From: Cloacimonetes bacterium UBA5614
GTDB taxonomy: Bacteria > Cloacimonadota > Cloacimonadia > Cloacimonadales > Cloacimonadaceae
Length of the DNA: 64,000 nt
NCBI GenBank assembly: GCA_002424605.1
Contig: DIKQ01000005.1
Location: 310,001-374,000, forward strand
Direction: 5' to 3'
Below the pieces are notes generated by a model. That model had not been told where the DNA came from, searched no databases, and saw nothing but the letters and a program-made list of their open reading frames with translations. A program made the position numbers and the translations under genes. This document shows positions 17,859 through 26,237 of this stretch, one piece after another. The stretch's first letter is position 1. Each line of letters begins with the position of its first letter.

Positions 17859-20800
17859 TCAGGGAAACACTGTCCGCTTCACGTTTTTCAAGGCATAAAG
17901 CTTTTCCAGGCGTTCATTGATGGCAAATTCCGGTTCTGTTTTTTCCGATTGCAGTTTTTCCGGCTTGAGCAGCATCTCTGCAGACCGGAGGAACTGCTCC
18001 GCTTTCTGGTTCCAGTAAACAGGTTCTGCCAGGGCGGGGGAAATCCACTGCAGTTCATACATGGCTTTGAGAAGCTGATTGAACACATTGCTCTTTGCGG
18101 GATTTTTATATCTGGTGACAATGCCGGCGTTGGCAATGGCAGTGCCGTCCATTTCCAGATAGTTGGGCTGTGGCAGCAGCAGGTCAACCGGAGCGTTCTC
18201 TTCAAAGAAAGTCATCACGGCAACCTTGTAGGCTGAGGTATTTCCGCCTTCAGGATAAGCTCCGTACCCGACCACAAAATCCGCTTTATGGTCACTGGCA
18301 GAAATCCCCAGCGCCAGCATACCGGTCAGGTTTGGATAATCAGTTGTCATAAGGATATTGCTCCCGCCGACATTCACCGAAGTTGCCTGCTGCCAGATGG
18401 CATAGGCCTCTTCCTCGGTAGTATTGTTTATATTGTAGATAAAGAGCATATCCATATCCGGCTGCACAGAATCCAGGCTGTCATAATACTCGTCGGCAAA
18501 GCGGTTGAACCCGCTCTCCGGCTGGTTTACCAGTATCAGCTTCTTGCCCTTTCTCTGGTGCAGGCGAATCATCGTCCGGAGTGTGTGGCTGATTTTACCG
18601 ATAACCACGTAGCTGCTGTATTTCTTGAGCTGGAAATATGGTTTTTCCTCGGGGAAGGTCTGCCACAGGCTGTCGGTAAAGAGAGGCATATAGCCGTTTG
18701 CTGCCAGGATGCCATTGGAGGTTCCGGTAATCTGCTTCAACAGCAGCATCTCCTCCAGGGTGGCAAAGGGCGTTACTTCAAAGCGGTTTGTGATGCCTTC
18801 CGGCTGCTTCGCTTTTATCAGTGCCACAGCATCTGCCCAGGAGATTGCCTTCCAGCCGTCTTTGGTCTTTTGCATGGGTTCGGTCAAGCGCTCAGCGCTA
18901 AACAGGGTCTGCCAGCCAAAACGCCCATTGAAGCAGATGTTCCTGCCATTAAACCCGTCATTGATAATGGGGGCGTCTTTCTCTTCCGGCGTGCTGATGC
19001 GGGTGATTTTACCGGTCTCGGTCTCCACTTTGATGGAGCATCCCGTGCCGCATATTCCGCAGCTCTGGATGGTGACTGCCTTGGGGAGAGGATTCATCTT
19101 GTAATTGAGATTGCGCTCCACCAAAGCGCCCACTGGACAGACGTTGATGCACTTGCCGCAGGATTCACAGCTGGTTTCGGTCAGACTTTGACCAAATTCC
19201 GGTGCTACAACGGTCGGGAAACCGCGATAGATGTAACCCAGAACGGCTGCGCCCTGGATTTCGGCGCAGGTCCTGATACAGCGTCCGCAGTTCACGCACT
19301 TGTTGGCATCACGCAGGATGAAAGGATGAGACGCGTCTATGGGATGGTGGTTCACGCTGCCCAGAAAACGGACAGGGTCAACCTCATAATCGGTGGCATA
19401 CTGGCGCAGGAAACAGGTCTCATTCACCTGGCATCCGCATTCCAGACAGCGTTCAGCTTCAGCTTTGGCTTGCTCGAGCGAAAAGCCGAGTTCCACTTCC
19501 TCAAAAGTGCTCTTGGCTTTGGGAATCTCTATTTCAGGCATATGCACCCGGGGACGGCTGTCAAACTGCTCGTATTCCTTTTTGGAGATTTCCTTTATCT
19601 TATGGCCTTTCTTGGAATCAAATCTTGCTTTGGGAGGAGTCATCTCCATCCCCTGCAGGTATTTGTCTATCATCTCCGAAGCCATCCTGCCGTCAGCTAT
19701 CGCCTCAATGGCTGTGGCTGCTCCACGCCGGAAATCACCGCCGGCAAAGACGTTTTTCTGACCGGTGTACATGTTGTCTTCGTTAACGATTGCCGTGGAC
19801 CAGCGGCTGATGGGGAAAGTATTACCTTCAATCTGGTTTTCGGGCATATTGAAAGCATCCACGTCCGGCACTTGCGAGATGGCGGCAATAATATTGTCAA
19901 ACTCCAGCGTGAAGTATTCTCCCGTTGGCTCCGGACGTCGGCGACCGCTGCTATCAGGTTCGCCCAGTTGCATTTTCTCTATCTTTACTTCTTTCAGAAT
20001 GCCGTTTTCTCCCATGTATTCCACAGGATTTGACAGCATATAAAACTTTACGCCTTCATGCTCGGAAGCGTCTATTTCAAAGGGTTCTGCCGGCATTTCC
20101 TCACGCGTGCGCCTGTAGATGATACTCACTTCAGAGCCCAAGCGCACGGATGTCCTTGCGCAGTCGATAGCAGTGTTTCCGCCACCGACTATGGCGACTT
20201 TCTTTCCCAGCTTGGGAGTATTGCCCAGAGCGTGGGCTTTCAGGAAATCCACTCCCAGGTAGCATCCCTGCAGGTCGCTGCCTTTCACCGGCATGGGAAC
20301 TGCTTTCTGCGCTCCGATTGCCAGGTAAACAGCATCATACTTTTTACTCAGGTCATCCAGGAAGAAGTCCTTGCCCATAGTCTGGTTCAGGTGAATCTTC
20401 ATCCCGTTTGTACACATCAGTTCGATTTCTTTATCAAGCGTGGCTTTGGGCAGACGGTATTCTGGGATTCCGTACCTGAGCCAGCCACCTGCCTGAGGCG
20501 ATGCTTCGAATACGTCAACCTCGTAACCGTTATTGGAAAGGTAGTGTCCACAGGTGAGGCCGGAAGGTCCAGCGCCGATAATGGCAATCTTTTTGCCTTT
20601 GGATGGCAGCTTTTCCGGAACGTAGTTCCAGTGGTCGTTCAGATCCTCATCCGCTGCATAGCGTTTTAGCTGGCGGATGGCAATCGGCTCTTCCACCAGT
20701 TGGCGGCGGCATTCCCTTTCACAGAAAGCCGGACAGACACGACCTATGGACAGGGGCATCGGCAATGTATCCTTGATAACCTTCACCGCTTCATGATATT

Positions 20801-21173
20801 GGCCGTTGGCAATCAGCGAGACATAACTCTGCACATCCACATGGTCGGGACAGGCAATCTTGCAAGGGGCTTCGCAATCGGCATAATGGTCGCTGATAAG
20901 CAGTTCCAGCGCCATCTTGCGCGCTTGTCTTATCTCCTCGTTTTCAGTGGTGATTTCCATACCGTCAGTGAGGTAGGTTCCGCAGGATGTAACAAAACCC
21001 CTGCGTCCTTTTACTTCAACTGAGCACACCCAGCAGGAGCCGTAGGGCTTGAGCTCTTCGTCATGGCAGAGGGTGGGGATTTCGTACCCGTGCTGTTTTG
21101 CCAGGTCCAGGATGGTCATGCCGCTGTCTGCTGCGACTTTTTTTCCGTTCAGTGTTACTTCTATCTTTGGCAT
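17859..21173 (-). CDS. Large subunit of an Stn/Hyd-type electron-bifurcating oxidoreductase (2Fe-2S, GltD-like flavoprotein, FeS, degenerate FdhF/NuoG domain)
   Basis: 1104 residues built as a fusion. Residues 1-80 are a plant-type [2Fe-2S] domain (Cys36, 47, 50, 64). About 95-560 is a GltD/NfnB-like FAD-NAD(P) module with two Rossmann motifs (GAGPSGLTCG and GGGNTAIDCA). Then come ferredoxin-type clusters (CVNCGRCIRTC, CESCGKCINVC) and a formate dehydrogenase/NuoG-like domain that begins with CGICGTGC. That last domain is short, and no Cys or Sec stands where FdhF places its Mo ligand. No H-cluster cysteines are present, so this is not a hydrogenase. With the NuoF- and NuoE-like genes upstream the set resembles the Sporomusa-type Nfn (Stn) transhydrogenase family, which links NADH, NADPH and ferredoxin. 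The family placement is an inference; the domains are clear. Confidence 0.8.
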   Translation of the reverse strand: MPKIEVTLNGKKVAADSGMTILDLAKQHGYEIPTLCHDEELKPYGSCWVCSVEVKGRRGFVTSCGTYLTDGMEITTENEEIRQARKMALELLISDHYADCEAPCKIACPDHVDVQSYVSLIANGQYHEAVKVIKDTLPMPLSIGRVCPAFCERECRRQLVEEPIAIRQLKRYAADEDLNDHWNYVPEKLPSKGKKIAIIGAGPSGLTCGHYLSNNGYEVDVFEASPQAGGWLRYGIPEYRLPKATLDKEIELMCTNGMKIHLNQTMGKDFFLDDLSKKYDAVYLAIGAQKAVPMPVKGSDLQGCYLGVDFLKAHALGNTPKLGKKVAIVGGGNTAIDCARTSVRLGSEVSIIYRRTREEMPAEPFEIDASEHEGVKFYMLSNPVEYMGENGILKEVKIEKMQLGEPDSSGRRRPEPTGEYFTLEFDNIIAAISQVPDVDAFNMPENQIEGNTFPISRWSTAIVNEDNMYTGQKNVFAGGDFRRGAATAIEAIADGRMASEMIDKYLQGMEMTPPKARFDSKKGHKIKEISKKEYEQFDSRPRVHMPEIEIPKAKSTFEEVELGFSLEQAKAEAERCLECGCQVNETCFLRQYATDYEVDPVRFLGSVNHHPIDASHPFILRDANKCVNCGRCIRTCAEIQGAAVLGYIYRGFPTVVAPEFGQSLTETSCESCGKCINVCPVGALVERNLNYKMNPLPKAVTIQSCGICGTGCSIKVETETGKITRISTPEEKDAPIINDGFNGRNICFNGRFGWQTLFSAERLTEPMQKTKDGWKAISWADAVALIKAKQPEGITNRFEVTPFATLEEMLLLKQITGTSNGILAANGYMPLFTDSLWQTFPEEKPYFQLKKYSSYVVIGKISHTLRTMIRLHQRKGKKLILVNQPESGFNRFADEYYDSLDSVQPDMDMLFIYNINNTTEEEAYAIWQQATSVNVGGSNILMTTDYPNLTGMLALGISASDHKADFVVGYGAYPEGGNTSAYKVAVMTFFEENAPVDLLLPQPNYLEMDGTAIANAGIVTRYKNPAKSNVFNQLLKAMYELQWISPALAEPVYWNQKAEQFLRSAEMLLKPEKLQSEKTEPEFAINERLEKLYALKNVKRTVFP

Positions 21174-21184
21174 CTTTCCGCTCC

Positions 21185-22954
21185 CTAAACCTTGGTAATG
21201 GCGTTAAACTTACAAGCTGTATAGCAGGCACCGCACTTTATGCACTTGCTCTGGTCAATCTCATGCACCTGTTTGACAGCACCGCTGATGCACTGAACCG
21301 GGCATTTTCTGGCGCAGGCAGTGCAACCGACGCATTTGTCAGGAACAACCTCGTATTTCAGAAGAGCCGTGCAGCTATGAGCCGGGCAGCGTTTTTCCTC
21401 GATATGGGCGATGTATTCATCCCGGAAATAGCGCAGGGTGGTCAGCACCGGATTGGGAGCCGTCTGCCCCAGTCCGCAGAGAGAGCCCTTGATAATCTTT
21501 ACGGCAAGCTGTTCCAGTTTTTCGATGTCTTCCATCACGCCCTTGCCTTCCGTGATGCGGGTGAGGATTTCCAGCATACGGCGGGTGCCGATGCGGCAGA
21601 AAGTGCATTTACCGCAGGATTCGTTCTGGGTGAAATTGAGGAAAAAGCGCGCAATATCCACCATACAGCTATCCTCGTCCATCACCACCATACCGCCTGA
21701 ACCCATGATGGCGCCGGTTTTGTTGATGGAGTCATAATCCACAGTCGTATCCAGCAAGCTGGCGGGAACACATCCACCGGAAGGACCTCCCAGCTGGACA
21801 CCCTTGAATTTCTTGCCGTCTTTGATACCCCCGCCGACTTTATAGATAACGTCGTGCAGGGTCATACCCATCGGAACTTCTATCAGTCCGCTGTTCTTTA
21901 TCTTGCCAGCCAGTGCAAAGACCTTTGTACCCGGGGACTTTTCCGTTCCGAACTTGCGGAAGGCATCAGCCCCGTGGGTGATTATCCAGGGGATATTTGC
22001 CCAGGTCTCCACATTGTTGATATTGGTGGGTTTTCCCCAAAGGCCGGATTCAGCCGGGAAGGGAGGCCGGATGGTGGGCATACCGCGCTTGCCTTCGATG
22101 GACTGCATCAGGGCGGTCTCTTCACCGCAGACAAAGGCGCCGGCGCCTTCCTTGATATGCAGTTCGCAGTTAAATCCTTTGCCCAGTATATTCTGCCCGA
22201 GGTAACCTTTGGCTTCCGCGTCAGCAATTGCTTTGCGAAGGTGTTTGATAGCCATCGGGTATTCGGCTCTTACATACAGATAGCCCTCGTCGGCTCCCAT
22301 GGCATAAGCGCCGATAATCATTCCTTCTATGATGGCATGCGGGTCGCCTTCCAGGGTAGAGCGGTCCATAAATGCTCCGGGGTCGCCCTCGTCAGCATTG
22401 CAGACTATGTATTTCTTATCGCTTCTGGCATTGAAGGCAAACTGCCATTTCATACCGGTACTGAAACCGGCTCCGCCACGTCCGCGCAGGCCTGATGCCT
22501 TGACTTCGTCTATGATGTCCATCGGCTTGAGGGTCAGGGCTTTGCGCAATGCCTGATAACCTCCCGCAGCTTCATAATCATCCAGGCTCTCCGGGTCTAT
22601 GACTCCGCAATTGCGCAGGACGATACGCTGCTGATTGCCAATCAAATCATTGTGCACAGCTTCTTTGTGTTCATGCAGAATGATGTTATTGTATTCCAAT
22701 GTATTACTGAGATAACCGTCCAGTATGGACTTGACATCACCGGGACTGACTGTGCCAAGCATCACTGTCGGTTTGCCAGGTCCGGAAAGCTCCAGCACAG
22801 GCTCTTCAAAGCACATCCCTATACAGGCCGTCTTTTCCAGTTTAACAAGATATTTTTCGTCATGAACGATTTTCTCCAGCTCAGTCCAGACCTCGCCTGC
22901 TCCGGCGGCAATTCCGCAGCTTCCGAGACCGAGTTTGGCAATAATCTTTTCCAT
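21185..22954 (-). CDS. NuoF/HydB-like NADH-binding flavoprotein subunit
   Basis: 589 residues. The N-terminal ~100 residues are a thioredoxin-like [2Fe-2S] domain, followed by the NuoF core: the FMN/NADH glycine-rich loop GLRGRGGAGFSTGMKW and CNADEGDPGAFMDR, then the [4Fe-4S] site ESCGKCTFCRIGT with a later Cys in SLCGLGQTAPNP. The C-terminus adds two ferredoxin clusters (CVGCTACARKC and CIKCGACYTAC), as in HydB of bifurcating hydrogenases and StnB. It oxidises or reduces NAD(H) with FMN as the likely bifurcation site. It lies 11 bp before the large subunit and 10 bp after the NuoE-like subunit, in one operon. Confidence 0.9.
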   Translation of the reverse strand: MEKIIAKLGLGSCGIAAGAGEVWTELEKIVHDEKYLVKLEKTACIGMCFEEPVLELSGPGKPTVMLGTVSPGDVKSILDGYLSNTLEYNNIILHEHKEAVHNDLIGNQQRIVLRNCGVIDPESLDDYEAAGGYQALRKALTLKPMDIIDEVKASGLRGRGGAGFSTGMKWQFAFNARSDKKYIVCNADEGDPGAFMDRSTLEGDPHAIIEGMIIGAYAMGADEGYLYVRAEYPMAIKHLRKAIADAEAKGYLGQNILGKGFNCELHIKEGAGAFVCGEETALMQSIEGKRGMPTIRPPFPAESGLWGKPTNINNVETWANIPWIITHGADAFRKFGTEKSPGTKVFALAGKIKNSGLIEVPMGMTLHDVIYKVGGGIKDGKKFKGVQLGGPSGGCVPASLLDTTVDYDSINKTGAIMGSGGMVVMDEDSCMVDIARFFLNFTQNESCGKCTFCRIGTRRMLEILTRITEGKGVMEDIEKLEQLAVKIIKGSLCGLGQTAPNPVLTTLRYFRDEYIAHIEEKRCPAHSCTALLKYEVVPDKCVGCTACARKCPVQCISGAVKQVHEIDQSKCIKCGACYTACKFNAITKV

Positions 22955-22964
22955 TTCTGTCTCC

Positions 22965-23429
22965 TTACTTTGCGAATTTGCCCAGAACGCCGGGAATGGC
23001 TTCGGGAGTTAGTTTGCCATAGGTCTGGTCGCCTATCATGATAACGGGAGCCAAAGAGCAGCAGCCCAGGCAGGCAACTTCCATAACTGTGAATAGCGTG
23101 TCTTCAGTAGTGTCCTCATCGCCTTCCAGCTTCAGGTTTTCCCGGATGGCATTGAGAATGGTGTTAGCGCCGGAAACGTGGCAGGCAGTGCCTTTGCAGA
23201 CGCGGATTACATATTTGCCCTGCGGTTTGAGGCGGAACATTGAATAAAACGTCGCAACCCCAAAGATTTCTGCTGCTGAAACGCCCATCTGTTCAGACAC
23301 GTATTTTAGCGTGTCTTTCTTCAGGTAGCCTTCCAGTTGCTGAACTTCCTGCAGGAGAGGAATCAAGGCACCATGTCTGCCTTTGAACCGGGTCAGAATG
23401 GCGTCGAGTTCTTGCCTTGAATTCTGCAT
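22965..23429 (-). CDS. NuoE/HydC-like [2Fe-2S] subunit
   Basis: 154 residues, first gene of the three-gene operon, with GGAGT upstream of the ATG. It is a thioredoxin-like ferredoxin: helical N-terminus, GVATFYSMFRLKPQGKY, and four cluster ligands in CKGTAC and ACLGCC. Length is normal for NuoE/HydC. In HydABC and Stn complexes this subunit contacts the NuoF-like flavoprotein. The 5' region to the next gene contains the second copy of the 75-bp palindromic repeat, and no clear promoter hexamers were found. Confidence 0.92.
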   Translation of the reverse strand: MQNSRQELDAILTRFKGRHGALIPLLQEVQQLEGYLKKDTLKYVSEQMGVSAAEIFGVATFYSMFRLKPQGKYVIRVCKGTACHVSGANTILNAIRENLKLEGDEDTTEDTLFTVMEVACLGCCSLAPVIMIGDQTYGKLTPEAIPGVLGKFAK

Positions 23430-23614
23430 TTCGACTCCTTCATATCTATATTTTGTTTTCGCTATACCTGTTTGAAGGGAGAGTTAACTGCAACAATTAC
23501 ATATCTTTACGCAAATCCAGCTTCATCGGAAACACATCTCTCAACAGAATGGCAATCTCTTTATAAATGCTTTAATGTCAATGGAAATCTTAGCCTTATC
23601 CCTTCCCTGCATAC

Positions 23615-23690
23615 TGAGATGTCCCGAAGATGCCCCGGTGATGACCGGGTTTTCTTCGGGTATCTTCGGGGCATCTCCGCGACAAGTGAG
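23615..23690. repeat. 75-bp palindromic interspersed repeat, copy B
   Basis: It starts with TGAGATGTCCCGAAGATG (23615-23632). Compared with copy A (16561-16635) it is the same element in the opposite orientation: the interior reads GATGACCGGGTTTTCTTCGG here and its near-complement there. The right end is more diverged. It lies in the noncoding gap between the Stn-like operon and the next minus-strand gene. Confidence 0.8.
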
Positions 23691-23707
23691 AGAGGAAGAA
23701 GGGAGAG

Positions 23708-24568
23708 TCAGTAAGGATAGGGATAGATGTAAAGGTGGAGAGGCTTGCCTTTATACTTTTCGCTGAGGGTGAGATAGCTGTCGCCCTTTACAGACCAGCA
23801 GATGGCTTCTCCCTGGGGTTCCACTTCATAGGACAGTTCAGTTGGCGGGTTGGAAAGCGCTTCCGCTATTTCCTGACCGGGCTTCACCTGCCAATAGTAA
23901 ACTTTTTCATAGGTCTTGATGATGACCTTGTCCCTCTGGGCAGAGATGTCTCCCCCCACTGCGAGCGGAAATCCGAGGTCCAGGATTCGGCGCGCCACAT
24001 TGATGCCGGTGTCTGCCAGCGGGGCTTTGATTTGATACAGACCCACTTTCTGCTCCCGCTTGGAGAGAAGATAGACATCGCCGTTCATGGGGTCAACCAT
24101 CAGGGTTTCGCAGTCCCTGGCTCCGTCCTCAAACATGATGGAAATCGCTGTGATATCTTCGATTTCAGAGCTTTGGGGCTTTTTCCTGATGACTTTGGAT
24201 AAATCCGGCTCACGGAACCTGTAGAGCACGATATTGGAATACTGCGCTTTGTTATCACCGATTTCCCCCACGTAAACATAGCTGACTCCCGGTTCCGGAC
24301 CGGGACCGACGGCGATGTCCTCCCAGTCGCGGTTCACAAAATAGGGCAGGAAGAGGGTGTGCCGGGTCTTGCCCTTGCCGTCTATGACATAGACTTCGCT
24401 CTTTCCGCCGGAGTCATTGTGAACATAATAGAGCCCTTCATTCACCCGGCTGGCGACTATACCGGAGATTTCATCCAGAACCTTGTCCATGACCCGGTGC
24501 TTAGTAACACTGAAGCAGGGAACAAGCAGCAGCAATATAACTGCTAAGGCGATAATTTGCTTTTTCAT
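23708..24568 (-). CDS. Exported beta-propeller-like protein of unknown function
   Basis: 286 residues from the ATG at 24568, which overlaps the nth stop as ATGA and opens with a signal peptide (MKKQIIALAVILLLLVPCFS). The sequence is beta-rich with propeller-like units: LDEISGIVASRVNEGLYYVHNDSGG, RDWEDIAVGPGPEPGVSYVYVGEIGDN, and a blade with DCETLMVDPMNGDVYLLSKRE. These patterns resemble the SdiA-regulated/esterase-like phytase type of propellers, but I cannot assign a function. Coupled translation with the endonuclease III gene probably reflects gene packing rather than shared function. Confidence 0.65.
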   Translation of the reverse strand: MKKQIIALAVILLLLVPCFSVTKHRVMDKVLDEISGIVASRVNEGLYYVHNDSGGKSEVYVIDGKGKTRHTLFLPYFVNRDWEDIAVGPGPEPGVSYVYVGEIGDNKAQYSNIVLYRFREPDLSKVIRKKPQSSEIEDITAISIMFEDGARDCETLMVDPMNGDVYLLSKREQKVGLYQIKAPLADTGINVARRILDLGFPLAVGGDISAQRDKVIIKTYEKVYYWQVKPGQEIAEALSNPPTELSYEVEPQGEAICWSVKGDSYLTLSEKYKGKPLHLYIYPYPY

Positions 24569-25281
24569 ACTCCAATCCTTGCGCAATATTGATATATGGG
24601 GCATTCGTGACATCTGGGCTTGCGGGGATAACAGAGGTTCTGCCCGAAAGCCACCACATAGGAATTGTACATAATCCAGTACTTTTCGGGCAGGACAGCT
24701 CGCAATGCCATTTCAGTGTCAAAAGGGGACTGGGTCTGCACATATCCCCAGCGGTTGCTGATGCGGTGTACATGCACGTCCACGCAGATGGCAGGCAGGT
24801 TAAAGGCGATGGCGCGCACCAGATTGGCAGTCTTCCTGCCCACGCCGGGCAGCAGAAGCAGGTCGTCTATTTCGGACGGGACCTTGCCCCGGAACTTCTC
24901 TTGCAGAACTGCGGGGAGCTGTTTCAGGTGCTTTGCCTTGGCGTTATGGAAGCCGACGGGATAAATCAGTTTGTTTATCTCAGCTTCGCTGTAGCGGTCT
25001 ATATCTTTGTAAGTCTTTATCTTATCAAACAGCACTGTCACAACTTTGGTGGTGGTGTCGTCCTTGGTGCGGGCACTGAGGATGGTGGCGACCAGCACCT
25101 TGAATGGGTCTTTGGTCTTTGCCTGGATAAAGTCCACCACAGGAGTCCTGACTGTGTGAAAATGCTCCTCCAGAATGGGGATGACGGCATCAATGTCAAA
25201 GCCGGGATTCAGGTCCTGAACGGCTTTACTCTCTGGTATTTTCTTCACGGGCTTCGCTTCCTTGCAAGTGAGATTTGGCAT
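24565..25281 (-). CDS. nth: Endonuclease III
   Basis: 238 residues from the ATG at 25281; a TTG eight codons upstream is possible, and neither has a strong ribosome-binding site. It is a DNA glycosylase/AP lyase for oxidised pyrimidines. The helix-hairpin-helix LLPGVGRKTANLV contains the catalytic Lys, the catalytic Asp is in VDVHVHRISNR, and the C-terminal [4Fe-4S] loop has the exact spacing C-x6-C-x2-C-x5-C (CYPRKPRCHECPIYQYC). It is divergent from the LexA/CI-like repressor gene, and their shared 5' region contains that repressor's operator. Confidence 0.95.
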   Translation of the reverse strand: MPNLTCKEAKPVKKIPESKAVQDLNPGFDIDAVIPILEEHFHTVRTPVVDFIQAKTKDPFKVLVATILSARTKDDTTTKVVTVLFDKIKTYKDIDRYSEAEINKLIYPVGFHNAKAKHLKQLPAVLQEKFRGKVPSEIDDLLLLPGVGRKTANLVRAIAFNLPAICVDVHVHRISNRWGYVQTQSPFDTEMALRAVLPEKYWIMYNSYVVAFGQNLCYPRKPRCHECPIYQYCARIGV

Positions 25282-25366
25282 GGGCTTTAAGTAATCAGCG
25301 GACAAATAAATGTCAAGCTAATCAAACCTGAGGTAATGGTTTTATCATGACTGACTAAAATACTGC

Positions 25367-25395
25367 TTGACATGTATTAGCGATACTAATATATT
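25367..25395 (+). promoter_or_regulatory. Sigma-70-type promoter of the XRE-S24 repressor gene
   Basis: TTGACA (25367-25372), a 17-bp spacer, then TATATT (25390-25395). The spacer contains a 17-bp palindrome, and the repressor gene's ribosome-binding site lies about 50 bp downstream. Confidence 0.7.
25375..25391. promoter_or_regulatory. Palindromic operator inside the promoter spacer
   Basis: TATTAG-CGATA-CTAATA is a perfect 6-bp-arm dyad placed between the -35 and -10 hexamers. Binding there would block RNA polymerase, so it is a likely autoregulatory site for the HTH/S24 protein encoded next to it. Confidence 0.65.
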
Positions 25396-25457
25396 GACTC
25401 CGAATGAAGAAAGAATCCATACCAAGGGACAAGGGATATCAACAAGGAGGAATAGAC

Positions 25458-26183
25458 ATGAACGGACAGAGATTGCGCACAGTCCGCAAGGCGCTGGGGC
25501 TCTCCCAGCAGGAACTTGCCGGCACCATCAACGTCAATGCATCCGCCATCTCCCAAATGGAGACCAACCGCATCAAACCGTCACTGGATACGCTGATGCT
25601 GCTGGCAAAAAACTATAAGGTGAATTTGCACTGGCTGTTGACCGGCAAAGGGCAGATGTTTGAGAATACTGTATCCACCGAAAAGTATAAATCCAATCAC
25701 CGTCTGGAAGAGCTGAAAAACCTGCTGACCGAGGAACTGAACAACATCACCCGGGCAAGACAGGGCACTGCTCTGCCGGATGTGATAGACCTGCCGGTCA
25801 AGGGCGAAATAGCCGCAGGATTACCGGTGGAGAGCTTTGAGGACGAGATAGACGTCATCACCGTGAGGCGTTCCATGATCAAGGGTTCGCTGGAAGACTT
25901 TATCTGCCTGAGGGTCAACGGTAAAAGCATGGAACCGGAAATCCGTCACAATGACCTGATACTGATAAAACAAAGCCGGGAATGGGACAAGCTGGCAGGC
26001 AAAATCTGCGCGGTGCGGATTGACGGCTCCATAACCCTGAAGCAACTGGTGCTGGACCCCGTCAATCAGCTGATAGTGCTGGTCTCGCTTAATAACGAAT
26101 ACCAGCCGCTGGTCATTCATCCGGAAGAGCACCAGGACATTAACCTGATCGGCTATCTCTTCTTCCTTTTCCGCAAGATGTAA
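25458..26183 (+). CDS. XRE-family HTH repressor with LexA-like S24 autoprotease domain
   Basis: 241 residues from the ATG at 25458, chosen for the AAGGAGG 7 bp upstream; an upstream in-frame ATG has none. Residues 1-62 are an XRE/Cro-CI helix-turn-helix (LSQQELAGTINVNASAISQME). The C-terminal half is a peptidase S24 domain with a predicted Ala120-Gly121 cleavage site in GEIAAGLP, nucleophile Ser157 in NGKSMEP and general-base Lys195 in ITLKQL; spacings match LexA/CI. So this is a self-cleaving repressor, probably inactivated by RecA during DNA damage. No phage genes are adjacent, so it may be the cellular SOS-type regulator rather than a prophage CI. A palindrome in its own promoter suggests autoregulation. 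Confidence 0.9.
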   Translation: MNGQRLRTVRKALGLSQQELAGTINVNASAISQMETNRIKPSLDTLMLLAKNYKVNLHWLLTGKGQMFENTVSTEKYKSNHRLEELKNLLTEELNNITRARQGTALPDVIDLPVKGEIAAGLPVESFEDEIDVITVRRSMIKGSLEDFICLRVNGKSMEPEIRHNDLILIKQSREWDKLAGKICAVRIDGSITLKQLVLDPVNQLIVLVSLNNEYQPLVIHPEEHQDINLIGYLFFLFRKM

Positions 26184-26186
26184 AAA

Positions 26187-26220
26187 AAGTGCCGCCCGGT
26201 TGAGCGGCACTTGTTAATTG
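26187..26220. terminator. Bidirectional intrinsic terminator
   Basis: AAGTGCCGC (26187-26195) and GCGGCACTT (26204-26212) form a perfect 9-bp stem with an 8-base loop. An A-run lies on the left and a T-rich tract on the right, so it can serve both the repressor gene and the convergent lipoprotein gene. Confidence 0.9.
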
Positions 26221-26237
26221 TTTGTATTGGTTATTAG

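Noticed and set aside
18288..20033. Long (581-codon) open frame on the plus strand opposite the large Stn-like subunit
   Set aside because: It is antisense to a protein with many clear motifs, has no ribosome-binding site or recognisable domain, and results from the codon bias of the real gene.
17859..21173. [FeFe]-hydrogenase large subunit
   Set aside because: No H-cluster cysteine motifs are present; the C-terminal domain is NuoG/FdhF-like.
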